Below are positions 55,370 to 62,581 of a stretch of 64,000 nucleotides of DNA, piece after piece. The DNA comes from Desulfoluna butyratoxydans (lineage in GTDB: Bacteria > Desulfobacterota > Desulfobacteria > Desulfobacterales > Desulfolunaceae). The translations under genes and the position numbers were made by a program. The stretch covers positions 868,001 through 932,000 of the forward strand of contig NZ_CAADHO010000001.1 in NCBI RefSeq assembly GCF_900699765.1, given 5' to 3'. Positions within the stretch are counted from its first letter, which is position 1, and each line of letters begins with the position of its first letter. Below the pieces are notes generated by a model. It was given only the letters and a program-made list of their open reading frames with translations, made no database searches and was not told the origin of the DNA.

Positions 55370-56288
55370 GATATGCTGCCCCATTTTTAAGGGTAAAATA
55401 GGCCTCCATGTTCAACGGGGCGGGAAAAACCGCGCCTTTGCGGCCTTTCCCGCCTTTTTCGTAGGGTTCCATGATCAGATTGTTTAAAAAGACGACGCCC
55501 AGGTACTTGAACCCCTTTTCAAAGGTGGTGATCTCCTCCTCATCGAGTTCAAGGGAGAGCTCCCGAAGAATGTGCTTGGATGCATCCAGCCCCTGGCGTG
55601 CATCTTCCTCCTTTTTTCCCAGGATCAGGTAATCGTCGGCGTACCGGACGTAGCGAAACCCCATAGCCTCCATCTTTTCGTCCAGTTCATCCAGAAAGAG
55701 ATTGGCAAGGATGGGGGAGATGGCCGAGCCTTGAGGCAGCCCCGTGTCCAAAACGGTGAGCTGTCGCCCGTCCCACACCTCGGTTTTCAACCAGAGGCCA
55801 ATCAGGTGAAGGATGTCGGGGTCGGTGAGGTGTTCCCGGCACTTTACCATCAGCAAATCGTGGTCTACGGTGCCGAAAAAATCATCGATGTCGGCGTCCA
55901 CCACCCAGCGATAGCCCGCGTCCCGACAGGCCTTGATCCGCATCACCGCCTGGCGGATACTGCGCCCCTTTCGGTAGGCAAAGCTGCACGATTCAAATTC
56001 CCGGTCCAGGACAGGCTCGATACGATGGAGCACCGCGGTCTGGGCTATACGGTCCACCACGCAGGGGATGCAAAGGGTTCGCTGGCCGTCGGACTTTTTG
56101 GGGACAAACACCTTCATCAGAGGAAGAGGGGCATAGGCTTTTCTCAGGAGACGGTCTTGGAGGGCTCGAAGATTCAGGTCCAGGTCCGCCCGGTACCGGG
56201 CCAGGGTGATGCCGTCCACGCCTGCGCACCCATGGTTTGCATTGACATGCTCAAAGGCGCGCCTCAAGGCGCCGACAGTGATGTCCAT
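55293..56288 (-). CDS. CRISPR-associated reverse transcriptase (group II-intron-like)
   Basis: A 331-residue RT. From the ATG at 56288 (GGGGGA upstream): AGVDGITLARYRADL (RT0/1), RTLCIPCVVDRIAQTAVLHRIEPVLD (RT2), GYRWVVDADIDDFFGTVDHDLL (RT3, catalytic Asp), TGLPQGSAISPILANLFLDELDE (RT4) and FRYVRYADDYLILG (RT5, YADD near 216-219). No maturase, endonuclease or intron RNA structure is present, so this is a domesticated RT that would let Cas1-Cas2 capture spacers from RNA. Its last ~30 codons (HGDPLHHGAALHP) overlap cas1 out of frame and are not RT-like. Confidence 0.94.
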   Translation of the reverse strand: MDITVGALRRAFEHVNANHGCAGVDGITLARYRADLDLNLRALQDRLLRKAYAPLPLMKVFVPKKSDGQRTLCIPCVVDRIAQTAVLHRIEPVLDREFESCSFAYRKGRSIRQAVMRIKACRDAGYRWVVDADIDDFFGTVDHDLLMVKCREHLTDPDILHLIGLWLKTEVWDGRQLTVLDTGLPQGSAISPILANLFLDELDEKMEAMGFRYVRYADDYLILGKKEEDARQGLDASKHILRELSLELDEEEITTFEKGFKYLGVVFLNNLIMEPYEKGGKGRKGAVFPAPLNMEAYFTLKNGAAYHGDPLHHGAALHPAEDRREADPPEG

Positions 56289-56516
56289 GGAATCCCCCGG
56301 TGGCTGGATGCCCCGTGACCGCAGGCGGGTGGAAAAAGGCAAAGGCCCCGGACCACAACACTCCCAGCCCGGGCTTTTATTCCATATGATGACACACTTA
56401 CAGAAAATCGTCCACTCACCTGCGGCAGAATTTCCCTCCCATCCCCTGTTCGACGCAACGGCCCCCACCTGTGCCTTTGTCGCACACTACGAAGCAGTTT
56501 TTTTATTTGGCATGAG

Positions 56517-56614
56517 ATGGTGTTCCCCTCGTATGCGGGTCAAAGAACAATATATGTCATTGTAACTTTAGAGATCTCTTTAGTCGCAATCCCCTCGTAT
56601 GCGGGTCAAAGAAC
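56517..56614 (-). CRISPR. CRISPR array 3: two 32-nt repeats, one spacer
   Basis: A degenerate repeat at 56517-56548 and an intact one at 56583-56614 flank one 34-nt spacer. The intact repeat matches array 1, specifically its GTCGCAATCC variant. It lies 230 bases upstream of the RT start and is followed on the right by a second copy of leader A, so it is a minimal sister of array 1. Confidence 0.9.
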
Positions 56615-57139
56615 GGCAAGGCTGAAAGATACCTGATTTACAGGTCATTGTCATGCCTTTGCGCGAACCTCCTTTGCAGAGCCTGACAGATTATAGTTCA
56701 GAGCGTCCCCCGAAGGTAAAAAGCGCACCATCACTCTGACTTATATTGGTCATTTTCTCAGCGCGCGAACCCCAACATTATTTCAGTCAAAAAACCGCAT
56801 TACAACCCATTGATTATTCATCAAATAATCTCAATACAACCCCAAATAAAACAAAACGAACTTGAGGTTCGCGCTTCCCTTTGCCATCCCCTTTGACACA
56901 ACGTTGCCACCCCCTCCCTCGCTTTCCATGCGCCATGGCAGGCAAATGACTAAGCTCTCTTTTTTAAGGGCGGGCATAAGATCAAAGCCTTCGAAGAATT
57001 GAGGAGACTCACGGCCATTTTTTGGCAAAATTTCTATCCTGTAGGATGGGCAAAGGTGGTGCCGTGCCCATCGGGCACGGCGGGTACCCATGCAGGCGGA
57101 TACCCGATTATTGAAAGCACGTTGTCTGTGCTCAACGAC
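56615..57139 (-). promoter_or_regulatory. Long leader A', second copy, of array 3
   Basis: Homologous in blocks to 53009-53532. GCGCGAACC-type motifs lie at 56661-56669, 56761-56772 and inverted at 56866-56874, with nearly the same spacing as in leader A. A TATAAG on the minus strand (56740-56745) sits ~126 bases from the array, close to the TATAAT position (~130 bases) in leader A. Near the right end is a perfect GCCGTGCCC/GGGCACGGC palindrome just beyond array 4. No gene seen. Confidence 0.75.
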
Positions 57140-57399
57140 ATCTCAATCCCCTCGTAATCGGGTCAGTGTTTCGGACAAACCACGAACCGAGCCGATACCC
57201 ATCGGCTCAAGACAGTCTTAATCCCCTCGTAATCGGGTCAATGTTTCGGACTGAGGCACAGGTAGAGCAATTTAACTCGTGGATTTTGTCTTAATCCCCT
57301 CGTAATCGGGTCAATGTTTCGGACAAAAAAAAGCCAAAAAGGACCTTGCAGTCGCAGAAAAGGTCTTAATCCCCTCGTAATCGGGTCAATGTTTCGGAC
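57140..57399 (-). CRISPR. CRISPR array 4: four 37-nt repeats, three spacers
   Basis: Repeats at 57140 (slightly degenerate), 57215, 57288 and 57363. They equal the array-2 repeat except for GTTTCGGAC in place of GTTTCAGAC at the end. Spacers are 38, 36 and 38 nt. The leader is at the right and matches leader B. It separates the csx3-like gene from the RT-cas1-cas2 operon. Confidence 0.95.
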
Positions 57400-57590
57400 A
57401 GCCCCCTTTTTTGAGCCATAGGGGACGGGGCCCGAAGAAGCCAAAACGGATAACCTCCGGATCTTTCCTCTTTTTTCACTCGAAAACCCCATTCTTCCGC
57501 TACAAAAAGCAAAGCGATTCCCCTTTAATACAGATTGTTATGCAAACCGGATAACCTAAGCCTGTTTCAGTCATTTTCAAAAAGTAAGGG
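57400..57590 (-). promoter_or_regulatory. Leader B', second copy, of array 4
   Basis: Closely matches 53713-53890 (GACGGGGCCCG, GGATAACCTCCGGATCTTTCC, TTTTTTCACTCGAAAA, CCGGATAA, GTTTCAGTCAT). The remaining stretch to the csx3 stop at 57760 shows nothing else. Confidence 0.75.
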
Positions 57591-57759
57591 AAGATCCCCG
57601 TCGTTCAAGGCGATACATAAAAACAGCCCATTTTCAAAAGTCCTCCGGAACAACGCCTCATCACCAGGAAACGCCCCGTGGTTCCAGGCCAAACCGGGCC
57701 TAACCGTAGGAAACCGGATTAGACCCAAAGCCAGGGTTCGTCCAAGGGCTATCTTCTCC

Positions 57760-58008
57760 TCAGAAGGGATTGTGATCAAAGATCACCACGTCCCCGGTGA
57801 CCGGGGAGCGATAGGTCAAGGACCGGGCACGGCCATGGAGCCCGTGGGCAATGGCCAGGTAGAGCCAGACAGGGCCGGGGCCGGTGAGAACCACATCGTT
57901 GCCATCCCCTGCCATCCTCGCCGCCTCGGTAATATAACGGTCCAGGTCAGCGAGCTTGGCAGTTTGCCCGAACAGGTCAGACAGGTTGATAATCTGGTAT
58001 TGAGTCAT
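57760..58008 (-). CDS. csx3: Csx3-like CRISPR accessory protein (candidate ring nuclease)
   Basis: An 82-residue protein. The core VVLTGPGPVWLYLAIAHGLH plus RSLTYRSPVTGDVVIFDHNPF resembles the Csx3 family (G-x-x-P-x-W-L-Y, then a P/G turn with a final VV strand). Csx3 binds and degrades cyclic tetra-adenylate, ending type III signalling. The ATG at 58008 has GGGG at a suitable distance; an ATG at 58023 is possible. It overlaps the CARF-membrane gene by 32 bases, so the two are produced together. It is at the short end for Csx3; identity is moderately certain. Confidence 0.62.
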   Translation of the reverse strand: MTQYQIINLSDLFGQTAKLADLDRYITEAARMAGDGNDVVLTGPGPVWLYLAIAHGLHGRARSLTYRSPVTGDVVIFDHNPF

Positions 58009-58897
58009 TGTGTTGCGCCCCATGGATTGCGTCCGGATTGGTCATTTGCTGGTAATGCTCTGTAAGGTACCCGATTGTCTTATCGAGAATCATGCGGTGA
58101 TCGATGGCCAGGGGGATCACCTTTTTTGTGTTTTGCTCGGTGTATTGAATGTCGATGGAAGCATCCAGGGCACCCAGGATCAAGCCGATGGTCATGTGCT
58201 TTGTCCCGCCGGAAATATCCACTATCACGTCGGATTTCGAAAGCCCCAGGCCATGGAGCATTTGCGGGGAGTAGATCTCGTTGACAAGGGATTTGATGGC
58301 TTCGATCTCTTTTTGCTCTCCTTTTTTTTCCACAAAAAAACGTTTCTGGTTGCCCCGCAGGTTCTTCACAACCTTGGCCTGGGGTATATACTTCTCCAGA
58401 AAGGCCGTAAGGCATTGCGTATATCCCGCGCTTTCCCGGTTGACAATAGGCCATACGTGCCGCAACCTCTCTTTGTGGGAGAAAACACCTTTAAACAACT
58501 GACCTATGCCTTGGATACCATAAAGCTCATCCAACGATTTCGTCTCAATCTGCGCCATGATCTCTTCCACGCCAGATTTCGGTGTGCTCATCATCAGGAC
58601 CACGCCTTTGTGGGGCAACACTTCCCCGTTTGTCTCACCGGTTTCATTGTTGCCCGCATAGCGGATATAGCGTTTGTAGATGTACATGAACCATCCAACG
58701 CACCCCAACAGTGGAACCAGGCACCGAACCATTGCAACCGCCCACCCCGGAACGGTTCCTGTCATCAAGCCAAGGATCACAGTCCACAGGTCATACACAG
58801 CACTTGAAGCCGCACCGAAAACAACCAATGTCGCGAGGGATTCCACCATGGCCCTTCTGGTGAGGTCCTCGACGCCGAGAACTTTCAAACCCGCCAT
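57977..58897 (-). CDS. Membrane protein with C-terminal CARF-like domain (candidate cyclic-oligoadenylate effector)
   Basis: A 306-residue protein, start ATG at 58897 with AAAGGAG upstream. Two N-terminal TM helices (LATLVVFGAASSAVYDLWTV and WAVAMVRCLVPLLGCVGWFM, about residues 20-75) are followed by a basic KRYIRYAG and a cytosolic domain of ~225 residues. That domain has a Rossmann-like first strand GVVLMMSTPKSGVEEI and, later, DVIVDISGGTKHMTIGLILGA, matching the D-x-(S/T)-G-G-T-K motif of CARF ligand sites. It lies between csm5 and the csx3-like gene on the same transcript. Predicted role: membrane effector activated by cyclic oligoadenylate from Cas10. No nuclease domain is visible. Confidence 0.75.
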   Translation of the reverse strand: MAGLKVLGVEDLTRRAMVESLATLVVFGAASSAVYDLWTVILGLMTGTVPGWAVAMVRCLVPLLGCVGWFMYIYKRYIRYAGNNETGETNGEVLPHKGVVLMMSTPKSGVEEIMAQIETKSLDELYGIQGIGQLFKGVFSHKERLRHVWPIVNRESAGYTQCLTAFLEKYIPQAKVVKNLRGNQKRFFVEKKGEQKEIEAIKSLVNEIYSPQMLHGLGLSKSDVIVDISGGTKHMTIGLILGALDASIDIQYTEQNTKKVIPLAIDHRMILDKTIGYLTEHYQQMTNPDAIHGAQHNDSIPDYQPV

Positions 58898-58975
58898 TGT
58901 TTTCTCCTTTTGTTTGGACACATTCTCTTCGTTTGCCGATAGGCACGCCAGGACACAAACAACCCTTCGAGCCCG

Positions 58976-60463
58976 TTATTCATCCAAAAACCTCAGAATA
59001 ATCTGTTTTCTCTCATAGCGCGCCTTGGATTTCTTTTTGACCTTCCACTCCCCACGGGCCTCAAGGCAATGTTTCAGGGCGATGGCCAACAGGCGGGCCT
59101 CCCCGTCTTCCGCGGTGAGGAGATCTTCCCTGACAATGGCTGCAATCCGTTGTTCGGCAATTGTCTCGGAATCTTTCAGGTCTTCAAAACACCGCTCCAA
59201 GGGCGACATGGCAGCCCGCACCGCCTCTCTGGCCAGCCTTGCCCTTTCTTCTTCAGCACGTATCCTTTCGCGCTCTTCGGCCTGTTTTCGTTCCTCCTCT
59301 TGCCGTGCCTTTCGCTCCACCTCGGTACGACGCATGGCCTCCTTTTTCTCCAAGGTCTCATCCTGAAAGGTATCTTCCAGGACCTCCAACTCTTTCCATC
59401 GCCTCTCGTCGCAGATGGCAAGTCCGCACCATCCCAAGGGGCGCGAGCCCGGCCCGGAATTATATTGAGACGTCAACCAAATGGTTGTTCCCTCGTCGGC
59501 TTCTCTCCCTTTTTTTCCCTTGCCCCCCATGATCCAGATTTTTCGATGCCCTTCCACGGTCATGTTTTCTGCCCCGGAGTGATACCCCACACACAAGGGG
59601 ATCTCTTCGCCTGTCTCAACCCTATCCTTGTTGAGAGTTGCCAGGATCCTGTTTTCCGCCGCCTGGCGATTGTCGAAAAAATCGGCAATCGCCAGCTTTA
59701 ATGCGCCGCCGTCGATGGGCGAATGGATGGGGGTTTTTCTGTGGGATGGTTGATCGATGGTTACGGTTCCCCAGAATCGTTGACCGGGCTTGATGACTTC
59801 CAGGATTTGTGGCACGCCCCGCCCCGTCGCATCACCGTGTCTCTTGGTATTGATGGCATACAAAACCTCCACGCCTGCGTCTCCCACAGGATGAAAGTCC
59901 GAGACCTTCACAAGGCGAAACGGATCCCCGTCCACGAACCGATAGTCCAACAGTTCCTGTTGAAGCCGATACCCATTCGATCCCCCCCCGGGCCCACGGC
60001 TTTTTTTCTTTCGGACGGCATTGAGCCATGCCGTTCGCATGGCCCCCTTCATGGTCGACCCCGGAATGTAGGGACGATGATCTGACAGGCGATATGCCGT
60101 GCGACGGATCTCAAAGGCATTGAACTCGTTTTTCAAGCGCTTTTCATCCCCCGCCAAGCCCATGACCCGGGCATGGTTCTCGAGCACGCCCCGAACCGCC
60201 GGAATTCTTCGCCCATCAACGTCGGAGGCATCGATCATCTTCATAATGGCAAGAAGGCTCTCCAAGGTTCCTCTTTTCGCCGCTTCCGAAAGCCGCCGAC
60301 GTCCGTCATTCCCGACACATGAAACCCACTTTTCCGTCTGAAAAACAACCAGTTCGTTGGTCGCGTGGTCCGTCCTGAACTCTATGGGAGAATAAACCGT
60401 ATCGCATCCAATATGAACCGGCGAAAGTGTCTCAAGGCACAGATTCCAACTCTCTTTTTTCAC
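58976..60463 (-). CDS. csm5: Type III-A effector subunit Csm5, with coiled-coil C-terminus
   Basis: A 495-residue RAMP protein capping the Csm complex at the crRNA 3' end. It starts at GTG 60463, four bases overlapping csm4. Signatures: LCLETLSPVHIGCDTVYSP at the start, YIPGSTMKGAMRTAWLNAV around residues 130-150, and GSRPLGWCGLAICD near 350-360. After that comes an E/K/R-rich segment (about 370-425) with strong coiled-coil character, then an ~65-residue helical tail. Typical Csm5 is ~350-400 residues, so this C-terminal extension is unusual. Confidence 0.9.
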   Translation of the reverse strand: MKKESWNLCLETLSPVHIGCDTVYSPIEFRTDHATNELVVFQTEKWVSCVGNDGRRRLSEAAKRGTLESLLAIMKMIDASDVDGRRIPAVRGVLENHARVMGLAGDEKRLKNEFNAFEIRRTAYRLSDHRPYIPGSTMKGAMRTAWLNAVRKKKSRGPGGGSNGYRLQQELLDYRFVDGDPFRLVKVSDFHPVGDAGVEVLYAINTKRHGDATGRGVPQILEVIKPGQRFWGTVTIDQPSHRKTPIHSPIDGGALKLAIADFFDNRQAAENRILATLNKDRVETGEEIPLCVGYHSGAENMTVEGHRKIWIMGGKGKKGREADEGTTIWLTSQYNSGPGSRPLGWCGLAICDERRWKELEVLEDTFQDETLEKKEAMRRTEVERKARQEEERKQAEERERIRAEEERARLAREAVRAAMSPLERCFEDLKDSETIAEQRIAAIVREDLLTAEDGEARLLAIALKHCLEARGEWKVKKKSKARYERKQIILRFLDE

Positions 60464-61437
60464 GGGACCTCCTTTGTGGACACGGGTAGCCAGTGGGCAT
60501 ACCCCTGGACCACCGTTTCTTTCAGCACGGAAGAGACCCCGGTCACGGCAGACCCGACCCAGGAAGCTTCGGGATGTTTTTCATCCATGGGTTTCAGAAG
60601 GCTTCCTTCGGCAGCCATCAAGACGGGGGCTTTAAATGGATTTCCGCTTGTGGCGAGACCGTTGCCATGCTTGCCATATCGAACAAAGGGGGTCGCCCCC
60701 ATGGTCTCCCACCCTTCCTTTTCGGGAACGGCCGGCCCCAAAAGGTAAAGGGCGTCGGCCCCATCCCATGAAGGGCATGTCCACGGCACCATATCCAGCA
60801 TCTCATACTGACCGAAGCCCACCCCGGCATCGCGGCCGAACCCCGTCATCCCGATACGCCTCAAGGCTTCGCTCACAGAGGATGGCGAGACAGCATCCGT
60901 ATCGATGCTCAGTCGAAGGGCAAGCCGCACATTTTCCTGATAGAGACGGCTCTTTGTTTCATATGGAGCAAACATTTCCTTGCCCGTTGTCCCTGTGAGC
61001 CGATTGATGCTGTTGTGGCTTTGCCGGACAGAAGAGAAAAGAAGACCCACCTCGTTTCCCAGTGCCTCGGCAGCCTCCTTATCCGTCAAACGCGAGATCC
61101 CCGAAAGGTTCATGGAACGATGGGGGTTGGCCTTGAACCATGTTTTTTTCTTCACGGCCTTTTCTTCAGCCACCCGTTGTTTGCGTTGTTGCGCCTGGCT
61201 GAAGCAGGGGTATGAGGGGACGGGAAGAATCCAATCCCCATCCGGGGCGGGAAAAAAAGCCGAGGACACCACGAGGAAAGGAGCCTCTTCGTACCGCGCA
61301 ATCCAAGAATCCAAAGAGCCCTGGATCAATGAAGGGTCCATGGCAAATTCCCAGCACAGTTGCCCGAAAAGCGTATCCCCCTTCAATGGGGTTCCAAACG
61401 GAGAGGTCGGTTTCACGATGCAAAGCAGTTCTTCCAT
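60460..61437 (-). CDS. csm4: Type III-A effector subunit Csm4
   Basis: A 325-residue RAMP protein that holds the crRNA 5' handle and contacts Cas10. The N-terminal KPTSPFGTPLKGDTLFGQLCWEF is the Csm4/Cas5-type start, followed by NRLTGTTGKEMFAPYETKS and GMTGFGRDAGVGFGQYEML, the Gly-rich loop. GGAG lies shortly before the ATG at 61437. Its stop overlaps the csm5 start (GTGA), and csm3 ends 12 bases upstream, so the csm genes form a tight operon. Confidence 0.93.
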   Translation of the reverse strand: MEELLCIVKPTSPFGTPLKGDTLFGQLCWEFAMDPSLIQGSLDSWIARYEEAPFLVVSSAFFPAPDGDWILPVPSYPCFSQAQQRKQRVAEEKAVKKKTWFKANPHRSMNLSGISRLTDKEAAEALGNEVGLLFSSVRQSHNSINRLTGTTGKEMFAPYETKSRLYQENVRLALRLSIDTDAVSPSSVSEALRRIGMTGFGRDAGVGFGQYEMLDMVPWTCPSWDGADALYLLGPAVPEKEGWETMGATPFVRYGKHGNGLATSGNPFKAPVLMAAEGSLLKPMDEKHPEASWVGSAVTGVSSVLKETVVQGYAHWLPVSTKEVP

Positions 61438-61449
61438 GATCTCTCCTTG

Positions 61450-62154
61450 TTAGAAGGGTTGAATCGCTCCGTACATGCCCTGAGTCTCCGGGTCATCGAA
61501 CACGAAGCGTACCCGCCCGTAGCCCCGGCTCCCGGAGCCCCCCAAGGCATCCATTTCCAAGAGTTTGAGCCCCTTAAACAAAAGCGTTTCGAGATCGCCA
61601 TCCCCGCCAAAAACCTTCAGGCGAAAAGAGACTTTGAATTTTGCCCCTTCCACGACACGTTCCGTAAAACGTGGATTGGTGGCGGTTCCCTTGATGCGAT
61701 CAATGCTGTTCTCGGATTTGATTTCCGTAAACGGCAGACCCTGTTGCCACGCGTCATCACGCCATGCCTTGTCAAGGAAGGCATCGCTGACAATGAGCCG
61801 TGTGGGCCCAACAGTCCCCGTCTTATCGGCATCTCCTCCGCTGATGCCGAAGAGCCGCAACAGGTCGAGACAATCGCCCTGTTTCTCTTCCGGTGCCCCC
61901 TGAAAGTCCCTCAGCCCAAGGGGGCCCCCATCTGCCCCCCTGCGTAAGGCGATCAATCCGCTGGCCAATTCAAGCAGGCTTCGGATCTTCCCTTTAATGG
62001 AAGACCCCGGGATATAGGGCTCGTTTGTGTGGGGGTGTTTCACGATGGGGTTGTCCGTGCCGCCGATGCGCATTTCCGTGTCCCCTGCGCCAATATGGAG
62101 TCCGCTCACCAACTCCAGCGTGCCGTTGTACTCTTTTATCTGCTCCAGTCGCAT
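61450..62154 (-). CDS. csm3: Type III-A backbone subunit Csm3 (target-RNA slicer)
   Basis: A 234-residue RAMP protein forming the filament backbone. SGLHIGAGDTEMRIGGTDNP includes the catalytic Asp (IGGTDNPIVK, about residue 33) that cuts target RNA every six bases. YIPGSSIKGKIRSLLE and the C-terminal GGSGSRGYGRVRF Gly-rich loop complete the family pattern. AGGAGG precedes the ATG at 62154. All key residues appear intact, so the complex should be cleavage-competent. Confidence 0.95.
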   Translation of the reverse strand: MRLEQIKEYNGTLELVSGLHIGAGDTEMRIGGTDNPIVKHPHTNEPYIPGSSIKGKIRSLLELASGLIALRRGADGGPLGLRDFQGAPEEKQGDCLDLLRLFGISGGDADKTGTVGPTRLIVSDAFLDKAWRDDAWQQGLPFTEIKSENSIDRIKGTATNPRFTERVVEGAKFKVSFRLKVFGGDGDLETLLFKGLKLLEMDALGGSGSRGYGRVRFVFDDPETQGMYGAIQPF

Positions 62155-62173
62155 GCTCCCTCCTGATCGGTGT

Positions 62174-62581
62174 CTATTGGTGCATCATCCGAAAAAAACC
62201 GATAATTGATTCAAAATGCTGACGAAAAATTTTCAATTCCTGTGGTGACGTCACGGCCGTGGCCCCATCCTGGATAAAAGTCTTGAACCCATGAGAAACC
62301 AATTTTCGTCCTTCGGCGTAAGCGGCCTTTGCAACAAGCATATGCACCTGGGGCTCCACCACGTGCCACCGATCATTCGAACTCCGAACTTCATCCTCCA
62401 ACCGACTCAGTTCATCGTAAAACCGACGGATTTGCGATGCCTTATTCAACATGAGTTCGCGTTTCCCATTTCTTTTCTCGACAGTTCCTTCATTGCTAAA
62501 CAACAAAGCTTTCTCTTGCGCATGAGTTGAAAACAACAACGGCTCAATATGCCCCTTCTCTTTGTCTTTCCAAAAATTCAT
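62174..62581 (-). CDS. csm2: Type III-A small subunit Csm2
   Basis: A 135-residue mostly helical small subunit. The start ATG at 62581 overlaps the csm1 stop as ATGA; a longer ORF start at 62617 lies inside csm1 and is rejected. LMLNKASQIRRFYDELSRLEDEV is the characteristic Csm2 helix, and the rest (HMLVAKAAYAEGRKLV, LKIFRQHFESIIGFF) fits the helical bundle. It lines the complex opposite Csm3 and helps bind target RNA. Confidence 0.92.
   Translation of the reverse strand: MNFWKDKEKGHIEPLLFSTHAQEKALLFSNEGTVEKRNGKRELMLNKASQIRRFYDELSRLEDEVRSSNDRWHVVEPQVHMLVAKAAYAEGRKLVSHGFKTFIQDGATAVTSPQELKIFRQHFESIIGFFRMMHQ

Noticed and set aside
55293..56288. Group II intron carrying the RT
   Set aside because: No maturase X or endonuclease domain, no domain V/VI-like RNA at either end, and the gene is locked in an operon with cas1-cas2.
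57977..58897. Csm6 ribonuclease
   Set aside because: The CARF-like domain is C-terminal after two membrane helices and no HEPN catalytic motif is visible.
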